Of a DNA stretch of 64,000 bases, positions 54,315 through 63,565 are shown piece after piece. Where the stretch lies: assembly GCF_020982545.1 (NCBI RefSeq), contig NZ_JAJKLK010000023.1, positions 124,001 through 188,000 of the forward strand, in the 5' to 3' direction. The DNA comes from Streptomyces sp. MNU76 (GTDB lineage: Bacteria; Actinomycetota; Actinomycetes; Streptomycetales; Streptomycetaceae). Below the pieces are notes generated by a model, which was not told the origin of the DNA, searched no databases, and saw nothing but the letters and a program-made list of their open reading frames with translations. Each line of letters begins with the position of its first letter. Positions within the stretch are counted from its first letter, which is position 1. The position numbers were made by a program, and so were the translations under genes.

Positions 54315-55208
54315 ATGCGCCCGGATGACTGGCACCTCACCGAAGACGTCCACGAGTTCCTCTCCCGAGCCGGGGACTTCCTGCGTTCGCGCCCCGCCCT
54401 GCACACCATGCACCTGACGGTGACCGAGAAGCACCGGGTGAACGGGGTGTCCGCGAACCCCGCCGAAACACCCGTGTTCGGCCGGTTGGAGCGCGACGGC
54501 GAGGTCCGCGCCGGCTTCTACCAGCGCACCCCGACCGGCTACCTGAGCCTCACCTCCATGGCCCCCGGCCAGGCCGACGCGCTCGCCGCCCGCCTGGCCG
54601 ACCTGGGACGCCCCGTCCCCGGCGTCAGCGCGGACCACGACGCGTCGACCGCCTTCGCCGAGGCCTGGGAGCGGCGGACGGGCGCGGAGCCGGTGGTCAC
54701 CACGCGGCTGCACCTCTACCGCCTCGGCACGCTCACCCCGCAGGACCCCTTCCCGGAGGGCCGGGGCCACCTCGCGGGAGAGCAGGACCGTGAGCAACTC
54801 GTCCGGTGGTGCCGCGAGTTCTGTGTCGAGGTCGGAGAGCAGTACTCCATCGACCTGATCGACGCGGGCGCCTGGGACGACTCGCGCTTCGGCGACAGGA
54901 ACTTCACGTTCTGGCAGACCCCGGACGGCACGCCCGTCTCCATGGCGGCCGCGACCTCGATCGTCGGCGGCATGGTCAGGGTGGACCCCGTCTACACCCC
55001 GGCCCACCTCCGGGGTCGCGGCTACGCGGGGGCCGTCACGGTCGAGGCGAGCCGCGCCGCGCTGGCCGCGGGCGCGAAGGACGTCGTGCTCTTCACGGAC
55101 CCCGGCAACCCCACCAGCAACGCCCTCTACCAGCGCCTCGGATACGCCCGCCTCACCGACTTCACGGTGTACGAGTTCCCGTCCCCCGCACCCGAGGCCG
55201 CTGCCTGA
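54315..55208 (+). CDS. GNAT family N-acetyltransferase
   Basis: The 297-aa protein has a degenerate N-terminal GNAT-like half and a C-terminal functional GNAT domain with the acetyl-CoA loop VYTPAHLRGRGYAGAVTVEA (R/Q-x-x-G-x-G/A, about residue 232) and the terminal strand FTDPGNPTSNALYQRLGYAR. Substrate unknown. The ATG is 11 nt after CGCGCGAAATC with a weak ribosome binding site. Confidence 0.9.
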   Translation: MRPDDWHLTEDVHEFLSRAGDFLRSRPALHTMHLTVTEKHRVNGVSANPAETPVFGRLERDGEVRAGFYQRTPTGYLSLTSMAPGQADALAARLADLGRPVPGVSADHDASTAFAEAWERRTGAEPVVTTRLHLYRLGTLTPQDPFPEGRGHLAGEQDREQLVRWCREFCVEVGEQYSIDLIDAGAWDDSRFGDRNFTFWQTPDGTPVSMAAATSIVGGMVRVDPVYTPAHLRGRGYAGAVTVEASRAALAAGAKDVVLFTDPGNPTSNALYQRLGYARLTDFTVYEFPSPAPEAAA

Positions 55209-55276
55209 GGCCGCGCTACGGGGCTTTCGGCGGCGGACCCGCGGGTGGGTGCGGTGCACGTGTGTCGGAGCCGGGT

Positions 55277-55324
55277 GGTGGACCTGGACGTCGGATGCGT
55301 ACCGTCCCCCCGTCCAGGTCCACC
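55277..55324 (+). terminator. Hairpin downstream of the GNAT gene
   Basis: GGTGGACCTGGACG and CGTCCAGGTCCACC form a perfect 14-bp stem with a 20-nt loop, 68 nt past the GNAT stop. Confidence 0.6.
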
Positions 55325-55418
55325 CGGAAGGGCGGGTCCTCGGCCGGCCTGACGTTCTTGCGTACGCGTTCCTGTTAGGGACGGTGGACAAAGATCGTGT
55401 GGGCGGGAGACTGGGGTC

Positions 55419-56021
55419 ATGACCGCCGCCGACACTGAAGCCAAGGCCGACCTCCTCCGCTATCTGCAGTCCGCCCGCGATGCCCTGGTGTGGAAACTCG
55501 ACGGACTGTCGGAGTACGACGCCCGCCGCCCGATGACACCGACCGGCACCAACCTCCTCGGGCTGCTGAAGCACGCCGCCGGTATCGAACTGGGCTATCT
55601 CGGCGACACCTTCGCGCGGCCGTCGGGCGAGGCGTTGCCCTGGCTCGCCGATGCCGCCGAGCTCAACTCGGACATGTGGGCCACCGCCGCCGAGTCCCGC
55701 GAGGACATCGTGGGCCTCTACCGCCGGGCCTGGGCCCACGCGGACGCCACCATCGACGCGCTGCCGTTGGACACCGTCGGCCGGGTGCCGTGGTGGCCCG
55801 ACGACCGGGACGAGGTGACGCTGCGCCACGCCGTCGTCCGCGTGATCGCCGACACCCACCGGCACGCCGGGCAGGCCGACATCATCCGAGAACTCATCGA
55901 CGGTGCGGCGGGCATCAACGAGGGCAACTCCAGCCTCCCGTCCAACGACCCGGCGTGGTGGGAGGAGTACCGAAACCGGGTGGAACGCGCGGCCGAGGAG
56001 GCCGGCGGAAAGGCTCCGTAA
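55419..56021 (+). CDS. DinB family protein (DUF664-like)
   Basis: A 200-aa four-helix DinB fold with the metal-binding His positions in LLKHAAGIELGYLGD (about residue 48) and HAVVRVIADTHRHAGQADII (about 138-152). The family includes thiol-dependent (mycothiol, bacillithiol) S-transferases and detoxification enzymes; in an organism with mshA a mycothiol-dependent role is plausible. The substrate cannot be read. Confidence 0.88.
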   Translation: MTAADTEAKADLLRYLQSARDALVWKLDGLSEYDARRPMTPTGTNLLGLLKHAAGIELGYLGDTFARPSGEALPWLADAAELNSDMWATAAESREDIVGLYRRAWAHADATIDALPLDTVGRVPWWPDDRDEVTLRHAVVRVIADTHRHAGQADIIRELIDGAAGINEGNSSLPSNDPAWWEEYRNRVERAAEEAGGKAP

Positions 56022-56297
56022 TTCCGGCGGAATGCATATTGCCCCGCCCTGCCCCCACCCCTTATCGTGGGCGCATGACTGCCGGGTCGGCCTTGTGCCG
56101 TGAGCGGATGGGTTACCCGGCCTCCGAGTGAGGCCGGGGCGGGCCAGGAGCCCGCCCGTTGAATTCCGCGCGCTGATACTGCTCTCCAACACCGTTCTCA
56201 TCCTTCGGTGTTGCCGCCGCGCGCGTCGAACCCCCTGCGCCATAGCACCTCACCACACCGCTGCGCGCCCTTTTCGCCGCACGTTCTGTCTGCACAT
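56022..56297. other. Intergenic region after the DinB gene
   Basis: It contains the imperfect hairpin GGCCTCCGAGTGAGGCC at about 56119-56135 and otherwise nothing I can assign. A tandem repeat array follows. Confidence 0.4.
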
Positions 56298-56389
56298 ATT
56301 CCGTCGGCGAACATTCCTTCAGCCATGCATTCCGTCGACACGAATCCCTTCGGCGTGCATTCAGTCCGCACGCATTCCGTCGGCAACGC
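56298..56389 (+). repeat. 15-16 bp tandem repeat array (6 units)
   Basis: Six consecutive units follow consensus ATTCCGTCGGCRYGC (15 or 16 nt), starting at 56298, 56313, 56329, 56344, 56359 and 56374. It lies 84 nt upstream of the nitroreductase-hemerythrin gene. Confidence 0.8.
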
Positions 56390-56472
56390 ACTGAACCGCG
56401 CCCCGCGGCAATCACCCCTGCCCACATTCCGCGGCCAACGAACCGTGTCGCCATCACCCCCGAAAGCAGAGA

Positions 56473-57375
56473 ATGCCCAACCCCTTCAACCAGCAGGTCA
56501 TCGACGAATTCCGCGCCCGTCACGGCGAGGTCGGCGGCTATTTCGAAGGCGCCCGTCTGATCCTCCTGACCACCACCGGCGCGCGTACCGGCAAGCGGCA
56601 CACCACTCCCCTCGGCTACCTCCCCGACGGGGACGGCACGATCCTGGTCATCGCGTCGGCCGGGGGCTCGCCCAAGCACCCCGACTGGTACCGGAACATC
56701 ACCGCCGACCCCCGGGTGACCGTGGAGACCGGGGCCTTCACGTACGAAGCCGAAGCCGTCGTACTGGGCGGCGAAGAGCGGGACCGGGCCTTCGCGCGAG
56801 CCGTCGAGGACGAGCCGGGGTGGGCCGAGTACCAGGCGAAGACGGACCGTACGATCCCGGTCGTCGCCCTGCGCGAGGTCCCCGTGGCCGGCCCGCCGAA
56901 CGTCAACGCCGACTCCATGGGCGAGGCCCTCAAGGTCGTCCATGATGCCTTCCGGCGCGAACTCGGGCTGGTCAAGAAGGAGTTGACCGCCACCGGTGGC
57001 AGGGCGGGCCTCGGTGCCCAGCTCCGCATCAACTGCCTCACCTTCTGCCAGGGTCTGCACAACCACCACAACGGCGAGGCCATGGGCCTGTTCCCCTTCC
57101 TGGGGGAACGCCACCCCGAGCTGGCCCCGACCCTGAGCCGGCTCCACGAGGAGCACGAGCGCATCACCGTCCTCGTCGAGGAACTGCGCCGGGTGGTGAC
57201 GGCCGAGGACGCCGCCCCCGCCGACGTACTCCCCGAGGTGGAACGCCTCATCGACGAGCTCGAAGCCCATCTCGCCTACGAGGAGCAGCAGTTGATCCCG
57301 GTCCTTGAGGCCGCGGCGAAGCCCGAGGCGTGGGCGGCGGAGCACGAGGGCGAGGACGAGACCGTAACCTCGTGA
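56473..57375 (+). CDS. Deazaflavin-dependent nitroreductase fused to a hemerythrin domain
   Basis: In this 300-aa protein, residues 1-135 are a DDN-type F420-dependent split beta-barrel (LILLTTTGARTGKRHTTPLG, SAGGSPKHPDWYRNITADPR). Residues 150-285 are a hemerythrin HHE four-helix domain (LHNHHNGEAMGLFPFLGERH, LHEEHERITVLVEEL, HLAYEEQQLIPVL) expected to bind a di-iron centre. The fusion suggests a redox enzyme coupled to O2 or NO sensing or scavenging. AAAGCAGAG precedes the ATG. Confidence 0.9.
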   Translation: MPNPFNQQVIDEFRARHGEVGGYFEGARLILLTTTGARTGKRHTTPLGYLPDGDGTILVIASAGGSPKHPDWYRNITADPRVTVETGAFTYEAEAVVLGGEERDRAFARAVEDEPGWAEYQAKTDRTIPVVALREVPVAGPPNVNADSMGEALKVVHDAFRRELGLVKKELTATGGRAGLGAQLRINCLTFCQGLHNHHNGEAMGLFPFLGERHPELAPTLSRLHEEHERITVLVEELRRVVTAEDAAPADVLPEVERLIDELEAHLAYEEQQLIPVLEAAAKPEAWAAEHEGEDETVTS

Positions 57376-57468
57376 GGGCGGCGGCGCGGAGGCGGGCCCG
57401 TCGGCCCGCGTGAAGCACCGACGAGCGGCGCACACCTCTGTACGTCACCCGCAACGCACGCCCGTACG

Positions 57469-58050
57469 TCACCACGGCAACGCACGGGCGTGCACCACAT
57501 CCAGGCGCGACACCGCCCGGGTGAGGACGACGTACAGGCGGTGCAGCCCCCGTTCCTCGGCCTCCGCGATCGCCGCCGGTTCGACGACCACGACATGGTC
57601 GTACTCCAGACCCTTCGCGACACCGGCCCCCAACACAGCCACCCGCGAACGGAGTTCGTCCGGCCCACCCGCCGTGATCCCGGCCTCGTCGAGCGCCTGA
57701 CGCAGCCGTACGACGTCGGGCCCATCGGGTGCACCTTCGGCCATACGGCGTCCACGTACGCGCCGACCGGCCGCGACCGCGAGACCCGGTACAGCCACGC
57801 GGTCGGGCGGTGCCCGGCCCGTGACCACCCGCGCCGTCTCGTCCTCGTGATCGGCGATCCGGTACAGGACGAGGTCCTCCTTGGTCGGGAAGTACCGGAA
57901 GATCGTCGGCTTGGAGATCTCCGCCGCCGCGGCCACCTCGGCCACGGACACCGCGTCGAACCCCTTCTCCAGAAACAGCCGGATCGCGACCTCCGACATG
58001 TTCTCGTACATCCGTCGCTTCTTGCGTTCCCGCAGCCCGCTCTCACTCAT
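57469..58050 (-). CDS. Chimera: TetR DNA-binding domain joined to a helicase C-terminus
   Basis: Residues 1-75 of the 193-aa product are a typical TetR helix-turn-helix (SEVAIRLFLEKGFDAVSVAE, ISKPTIFRYFPTKEDLVLYR). Instead of a TetR ligand domain, residues 110-193 match the C-terminal part of UvrD/HelD-type helicases: AKGLEYDHVVVVEPAAI (motif V-like) and GLHRLYVVLTRAVSRLDVVH (motif VI). About 30 residues between them are low-complexity, perhaps out of frame. It looks like a deletion fusion and is probably non-functional, but it keeps an intact frame. It overlaps the 3' end of the kinase-like gene by 8 nt. Confidence 0.75.
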   Translation of the reverse strand: MSESGLRERKKRRMYENMSEVAIRLFLEKGFDAVSVAEVAAAAEISKPTIFRYFPTKEDLVLYRIADHEDETARVVTGRAPPDRVAVPGLAVAAGRRVRGRRMAEGAPDGPDVVRLRQALDEAGITAGGPDELRSRVAVLGAGVAKGLEYDHVVVVEPAAIAEAEERGLHRLYVVLTRAVSRLDVVHARALPW

Positions 58051-60571
58051 GCCGCCGAGCCTGGGCACGATCGGGCGCGTCGCTCGCACTGATGGCCTGG
58101 CCGGAAAGGCTCGTCGAGCCGCGCGGTGCGAAGGACAGGACGGTGCGCAGGGCGTGCGACCCCGCGGAACCGATCCGCCGCAGTTCGGTCCGCAGCGTCC
58201 TGCGTGGCAGCTCCCAGTCCGTTTCCATGAACCGCTGGACGAGGCACCGCATCGCCTCCTCGGCCAGGGGCCTGCCACGCCCGGCGTACGGAAGGGCCCG
58301 CAGCAGCAGGGGCTGGACGTCCCCTCCCCGGCGCCACCCCCGCAGTCCGAGCGCGGCCTTGGCCCGAGCCAGTGTCGCCGCGTACGAGTCCACGGCCCTG
58401 CTCACACCGGGCGCGTCGAGGCTGGAGCGGGTGACCAGGCGGTCGAGGTCCACATAGGCGGACCTCACCCTTTCCAACCTCAGGTAGACACGCTCGTCGC
58501 TCCGCCAGCGCCAGGTGTACTCCTCGTCCAGCCGCTCCTGCCACCGATCGAACATCTGCTTACGGATCCGCCACGGGGTCGGTGTCAGATGCATGTGGCG
58601 TACCAGGTCGTACAGCGGGTCTCCCAGCATGGCGGCTTCCCAGTCGACCACCGCCAGCGGCGCTGTCTCGCCCTCGCGGCGTACGAGGTTCCACGGGTTC
58701 AGGTCGCCGTGCAGCAGTGCCTGACTCCTGGGGGTCACCCGGTACGAGTGCAGGATCTCTCGCAGTCGACCCGCTTCCGGGAGGCCGAGTTGGTGTGCCA
58801 GTTCCCGGGTCAGCGGGGGCAACTCGACCACTTGTTCCACCAGTTGATCGCTGAGCGAACGATAGAAATCGGCGCCGTCCGGGCACGTCCCGAACGATCC
58901 GAGCAAGCCCTTGTCGACCTTGGTCAGTTCGCACAACTGGTCCACGAGAGCGTCCGCCTCGTCCGGGCGCAGCCCGTCCACCGGATGGTCGAGCCGGCCC
59001 GGACACGTGGGCGTGCCGACGTACGAGTGCAGGGCGAAGAGGAAGCCCCCCTCGCTCATCCCCAGCCCGAGCGCCTTCGGGGCCGACACCTTGATGTCCG
59101 ACCGCTCGATGGCCTCCAGCACGACGTGCTCGTGCAGGAAACTCCCCCGGTTCCCGTGGACCCCCTCGCGCCTGCGGCGCACCACGACCTGATGCGGTGC
59201 GGCCTCCACCCACACGACCGTGTTGCGGTGAGTGGTTCCGGTCAGCACCTGGTCCGCGGAGGCACGCCGCTCCGCCGCCAGCGCCTCGTCCAGGACGACG
59301 TCAGAGGGTTCACCTTCGGCTCGGGGCAGCCGTGGGCGCCGAGTCCAGTCGATCGCGATCAGCGGACGCAGCTTCATGTGTCTGCTGCCTCTCAGTTTCT
59401 GCCATGCGACGAGCGCGTCCTCGATCTCCGGCCCGGAGGGCATGTCGACGAGTCGTAGGGGGCGTGCGGCGGCCTCCAACGCCCGGCGAATCGATCCGGT
59501 CGCCCGGTCCAGGTCGTGCTGCTCGAACGAACCGTCCAGGGACTGAGCCGCACGCATCACATCGGGGTAGACCGACTGTGCGCGCTCGAACTCGACGTAG
59601 TGGTCGAGGTCCGCTTCCAGACCCTCGGTCGCAGCGGGTGTGACGGCCCGGACCGCCCGCTCCCAAGCCGTGATCACGTCGTCCCGCTGCGCGTTCGGAT
59701 ACCCCATCCTGACCAGGTGGACGGCCAGGTCGTGTACCGGGTCGCCATAGGTCGCCAGCTCCCAGTCGACGCAGAAGAGCGGCGGCTCACCGGAGTAGGT
59801 CAGGATCACGTTGTCCCGATGGAGATCCCCGTGGAGCAGGCTGTACGGACGACTCGTCAGCTCCGGTACGTGCTCGGCGTACCGGAGCATCGCGTCCCTG
59901 GGGATGCGCAGGGACGCGAAGAGGCTGCCGAACCTGTGCCAGTTGGGCAGGCAGACGTCATGGTGGACCAGCTTCGCCAGGGTGTGCAGGAACGCCTGGC
60001 CACCGTCGTCGTCACACGGCCAGTAGTCGGGCAACGGTGGCAACGACTCCTCGCGCACGCGCGACATCTCGGCCAGCAGAGCCGTCAGCTTCTCGATGAG
60101 GGTCCGGTCCACGGATCGGCCCCCCGGGCAAAGCCTGGACAGCGGGACACCGTCCACATAGCTGTGGACAGCCGCCCCCCAGGACTCGGCGACACACGTC
60201 GGCACATGCGGCAGGACACTGCCGACGGCGTCCAGGACACGTACCTCGTCGCGCCAGGTGCGGATCACGACCGGCAGTGCCTCGTCCGTCGGCTTGCGGA
60301 CCCGTACGGTCACGAGCGTATCTGCCTCGCCTCCCACTTCCCGCGCCATGGCCTCGTCCAGAGGCAGAAGAAAATTCCTGTTGTGATGGCCGCTGGTCAT
60401 CTCGCCGTCGCGGATCGCCCGCTCGACGAACGCCTCACAGACAGACCCGGAGACCCGGCCGCGCCGCTCGGCCGGGGAAGGTACGGATGCTGCGGGCACT
60501 GAACACTCCTGGACGGACGACACGGGTGGCGGAAGCACCCGAGGAAGAAGAAACGACGAGTCGGCTGGCAT
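58043..60571 (-). CDS. Double-domain aminoglycoside phosphotransferase-like kinase
   Basis: This 842-aa protein has two APH-fold kinase domains in tandem. Domain 1 (about 45-375) has HGDLHRDN (247-254) and DWE (269-271); domain 2 (about 430-760) has HGDLNPWN (621-628) and DWE (643-645). These are the catalytic Brenner loop and the metal-binding Asp. Nucleotide-loop residues are less clear. The family phosphorylates small molecules such as aminoglycosides, choline or homoserine; the substrate here is unknown. The start MPADS is shared with the upstream single-domain paralogue (69 nt away). An internal ATG at residue 58 is an alternative start. Confidence 0.85.
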   Translation of the reverse strand: MPADSSFLLPRVLPPPVSSVQECSVPAASVPSPAERRGRVSGSVCEAFVERAIRDGEMTSGHHNRNFLLPLDEAMAREVGGEADTLVTVRVRKPTDEALPVVIRTWRDEVRVLDAVGSVLPHVPTCVAESWGAAVHSYVDGVPLSRLCPGGRSVDRTLIEKLTALLAEMSRVREESLPPLPDYWPCDDDGGQAFLHTLAKLVHHDVCLPNWHRFGSLFASLRIPRDAMLRYAEHVPELTSRPYSLLHGDLHRDNVILTYSGEPPLFCVDWELATYGDPVHDLAVHLVRMGYPNAQRDDVITAWERAVRAVTPAATEGLEADLDHYVEFERAQSVYPDVMRAAQSLDGSFEQHDLDRATGSIRRALEAAARPLRLVDMPSGPEIEDALVAWQKLRGSRHMKLRPLIAIDWTRRPRLPRAEGEPSDVVLDEALAAERRASADQVLTGTTHRNTVVWVEAAPHQVVVRRRREGVHGNRGSFLHEHVVLEAIERSDIKVSAPKALGLGMSEGGFLFALHSYVGTPTCPGRLDHPVDGLRPDEADALVDQLCELTKVDKGLLGSFGTCPDGADFYRSLSDQLVEQVVELPPLTRELAHQLGLPEAGRLREILHSYRVTPRSQALLHGDLNPWNLVRREGETAPLAVVDWEAAMLGDPLYDLVRHMHLTPTPWRIRKQMFDRWQERLDEEYTWRWRSDERVYLRLERVRSAYVDLDRLVTRSSLDAPGVSRAVDSYAATLARAKAALGLRGWRRGGDVQPLLLRALPYAGRGRPLAEEAMRCLVQRFMETDWELPRRTLRTELRRIGSAGSHALRTVLSFAPRGSTSLSGQAISASDAPDRAQARRHE

Positions 60572-60640
60572 GCCGCAGGGGTGTATGGGCGCTCGACGCG
60601 CGCCTACGATCCCACACGCCCCTGGCGCCCTGGGCGTGTG

Positions 60641-61723
60641 TCATCCCCCGCCATCGCGAAGCCAGCGAGCCAGAGCGGCTTCGATCGTCGACACGCTCGG
60701 TACCCGCTCGACACCCAGGGGCTGTGCGCCCCTGCTCAGGACGTCCCACACCGTCCAGCCTGCTTCGCGAATCAGCTTCCGGTCGGCCTTCTGCTCCAGA
60801 CGCAGGGCCTGGGAGGTGCGGATCACGTCGGTGAACACCGACTGCGCCCTCTTGAAGTCGAGCAGCTTCGGCAGGTCCTCCCGCCAGCCTCGCGAACTTC
60901 CCGGTCTGACGCCCTCGACGAGCGCGCACCAGCGTTCCGTCATCCGCCGTTCCTGATCCGGCGGGTAGTGCATCAGGTAGAGGTGGGTGGCCAGGTCGTA
61001 GAGCGGATCGCCGAACATCGCGAGTTCCCAGTCGATGGCCCACAGGCGGCGCTCGTGGTCGACGATGAGGTTCTCGCGGTGGAGGTCGGCGTGGAGGAGG
61101 CAGAAGGGGCGCTCCCGCAGGCCGGCCACGTGCTTTCGGAGCTGCTTGAAGGCGTCGGGGTCCAGCTCCAGGTCCGCGAACAGTCCGCCGTACTCCGGGA
61201 AATTGGCCCCGTACACGCGTTCTTCGGTGAAGCAGATCAGCCGGTCGAGGAATCCCGCGCTGTCGCCCTCCACCGCGCGGTCCCGCCGCTCGCACCTCCG
61301 CTTCACCAGAAGGGTCCGGGGTCTTACGGCGACCAGTTGCCCGAACAGGTCGAGGATCTGCTCGAACGCCTCCTCCGGGACAGCCGTGTCGGACGCGTGG
61401 TGAGTCCCGAGGGTGTCGCCCTCGATGAACCGCTGAAGGACGGTGCCCTCGACCTCGATGAGCTCGGGGATGTTGTCGATACGTCCTTGCAGTTCGGTGA
61501 GGAGGCGCTCCTCCGAGTCGAAACAGCGCCGGTCGAACCACAGCAGGCTCTCGCGCGGCTCGCGGCACTTCCAGCGTCCGCCCTCGCCGACCTTCTCCTC
61601 GGCGGGCAGACGGAAGACGTACGTCTCATGGTGGTAGCCGCTGAGCGGTCCCTCCACCTCGTCCGGGGCGGCGCTCATCTCACCGGCGCGGCGGCGCCCC
61701 ATGGACTCCGAATCAGCTGGCAT
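60641..61723 (-). CDS. Aminoglycoside phosphotransferase-like kinase (single domain)
   Basis: A 360-aa APH-fold protein with HADLHREN (211-218) and DWE (231-233). The N-terminus MPADSESMG and the LSGYHHETYVFRLP stretch resemble the double-domain neighbour, so the two are paralogues in one operon. GAGAG lies before the ATG. Substrate unknown; a HAD phosphatase and GntR regulator are next door. Confidence 0.87.
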   Translation of the reverse strand: MPADSESMGRRRAGEMSAAPDEVEGPLSGYHHETYVFRLPAEEKVGEGGRWKCREPRESLLWFDRRCFDSEERLLTELQGRIDNIPELIEVEGTVLQRFIEGDTLGTHHASDTAVPEEAFEQILDLFGQLVAVRPRTLLVKRRCERRDRAVEGDSAGFLDRLICFTEERVYGANFPEYGGLFADLELDPDAFKQLRKHVAGLRERPFCLLHADLHRENLIVDHERRLWAIDWELAMFGDPLYDLATHLYLMHYPPDQERRMTERWCALVEGVRPGSSRGWREDLPKLLDFKRAQSVFTDVIRTSQALRLEQKADRKLIREAGWTVWDVLSRGAQPLGVERVPSVSTIEAALARWLRDGGG

Positions 61724-61899
61724 TGCTTGTTCTCTCGCCGTGGTCGCACCAGTGGTGAAATCAAGAAGTGGAGGCACGTTACTCCTCCGTGGTGCCGCAT
61801 CGTGCCAGAAGCGACTCAATCGCAGGTTCTCGTCTCCCGGGTCGTCGGTGACTGTTCTGTCTCTCGGATCCGACGAGCCGCTGGGCCACACTGACTCCC

Positions 61900-62655
61900 A
61901 TGACGAGACTCCCGGTCGACACTCGTATGTGCTTACCGACGCTCCTCGGCAGAACACGAGCGGTTCTCTTCGACTTCGACGGCCCCGTCTGCGATCTTTT
62001 CGCCGACCGGTCGACCAAGCCGGTCGCCCAGGAGATCAAGGCCATGGCCAGGCGGACCTGGCAGGTACTGGACCCCGCGGCCGAGGCGTGCGAGGACTCG
62101 CACGGCCTCCTTCGACTCCTGGGCGCCATGCTGGAGCGGAGCGGGGCCGGTGCCCTTGACCCGGAGACGCTGGGCAGGGCGGACGACATGGTCACACGGT
62201 ACGAGAACGACGCCGTGGCCTCGGCGGTCCCGGCGCCGGAGATACACACCCTTCTCGACACCCTCCTCGGGCTCGGTAAGCGACTGGTGATCGTGACCAA
62301 CAACGCCGCGGATCCTGTACGGAACTTCCTCGAACTGCACGACATGTCCCACAAGTTCGAGGAAGTCTTCGGCCGCGTTCCTCAGGAGCCTCACCGCATG
62401 AAACCGGACCCGCGTTCGCTGCGTCTCGCCCTGCGCCACCTGGGGGACATGAGCCCGGACGACGCCGTCATGGTCGGCGACCAGATCAGTGATCTGCAGG
62501 CGGCCAGATCCGCCGGGGTGGGGTTCCTGGGCTATTCGAACGATGCCGAGCGCGCCAGGAGACTGCGCCGGCAGGGCGCACACTGTGTAGTGCACGAGCA
62601 CCGTCAGCTCGTGGACGCCTGCGCCTTTCCGCCGGTCAACCGCCCTCGTCCGTGA
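61900..62655 (+). CDS. HAD family phosphatase
   Basis: The 251-aa HAD hydrolase has motif I AVLFDFDGPVCDLF (nucleophile Asp near residue 24), motif II LVIVTNNAA, the Lys of HRMKPDPRSL and motif IV VMVGDQISDLQAARSAGV, of the Gph/phosphoglycolate phosphatase type. It is divergent from the kinase-like genes and overlaps the convergent GntR gene by 20 nt. A kinase-phosphatase pair acting on one metabolite is an inference from context only. Confidence 0.88.
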   Translation: MTRLPVDTRMCLPTLLGRTRAVLFDFDGPVCDLFADRSTKPVAQEIKAMARRTWQVLDPAAEACEDSHGLLRLLGAMLERSGAGALDPETLGRADDMVTRYENDAVASAVPAPEIHTLLDTLLGLGKRLVIVTNNAADPVRNFLELHDMSHKFEEVFGRVPQEPHRMKPDPRSLRLALRHLGDMSPDDAVMVGDQISDLQAARSAGVGFLGYSNDAERARRLRRQGAHCVVHEHRQLVDACAFPPVNRPRP

Positions 62656-63565
62656 GCAGATTCCAGACCGAGTCGAACCAGGCTTGTGCGGCGTCCACCA
62701 GGACGGCTCCTGACGACGAAGGATCCCCCTCCTTCATATGGTGGGTCAACGTGGCGCGCAGTCCGAGCACGTCTCGGGCTTCGACCTCCTCCCCGTCGCC
62801 CACCGGGATCATCCGCTCGACCAACACATAGAAGCCGTGCAGTGCCTGGGACCGGTTAAGCAGATAGACCTTGAAAGTGGGGGTCAGCGGAACATGCCTG
62901 ATCTCGACTTCCACATCAGGAACGAATCCCTCTCGCCTGAGATCCTCCAGAGCCTCCCGCAGCAAGGATTCGTGGATTCGCGTGATGTCACGCAGGCGCT
63001 TCTGGGGCCGTAGATCATCCGCATGGCCCTTGACCGTGGGGTAGATCAAGGGCATCGACTCCCGCGGCAACAGCATGCGAAGGACGATGCGCTCGGGAGC
63101 CACCTCTCCGTCCCGGATCCGTTCGGCCTGCAGTCGGATGTGCGTGCTCAAGGACTCTGACGTCAGCGTGTGGATGTCCAGCAACACCTCACGCTGCTCG
63201 AAAGCGTGGTCGAAGAACGAGCGCAGCGTCATCCTGCCGTCCCGCCATGCCGCCGACGGCCGCGAGGACAGCACCTGCTGAGCACCCAGCACCCGAGTTC
63301 CGCTCCCCCGCCGGGACTCGACCCATTCCTCCTCGTTCAACCTGGTCAGAACCTTCTGGACGGTGTCGCGGGAGACATCGAGTTCCTCGACCAACTGCCG
63401 CTGCGGCGGCAGGGAGCTGCCCACCGGATACGTGCCGTCAGCAATCCGAGCCCGCAGCGTCTCCAGGACACGCTCGAACTTGCTGCCGCCACCCTCGCCG
63501 GTTCGCGCCTCACCCACCTCTCGACCGTACCGCTTCCGGACGCCGGGCAAACCAGTTCCAGTCAT
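62636..63565 (-). CDS. GntR family transcriptional regulator
   Basis: A 309-aa protein with an N-terminal GntR winged helix (VLETLRARIADGTYPVGSSL, QLVEELDVSRDTVQKVLTRL, about 30-95) and a C-terminal domain of about 190 residues that does not match the common FadR or UTRA families by eye (LPRESMPLIYPTVKGHADDL, EVEIRHVPLTPTFKVYLLNR). Repeated AACCAG/CTGGTT sites lie just upstream and are candidate operators. It probably controls itself and the neighbouring HAD and kinase genes or the small membrane gene. Confidence 0.87.
   Translation of the reverse strand: MTGTGLPGVRKRYGREVGEARTGEGGGSKFERVLETLRARIADGTYPVGSSLPPQRQLVEELDVSRDTVQKVLTRLNEEEWVESRRGSGTRVLGAQQVLSSRPSAAWRDGRMTLRSFFDHAFEQREVLLDIHTLTSESLSTHIRLQAERIRDGEVAPERIVLRMLLPRESMPLIYPTVKGHADDLRPQKRLRDITRIHESLLREALEDLRREGFVPDVEVEIRHVPLTPTFKVYLLNRSQALHGFYVLVERMIPVGDGEEVEARDVLGLRATLTHHMKEGDPSSSGAVLVDAAQAWFDSVWNLLTDEGG

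Noticed and set aside
54306..57435. Two long minus-strand open frames opposite the GNAT, DinB and nitroreductase genes
   Set aside because: They are antisense to three confidently assigned enzymes and contain only low-complexity sequence.
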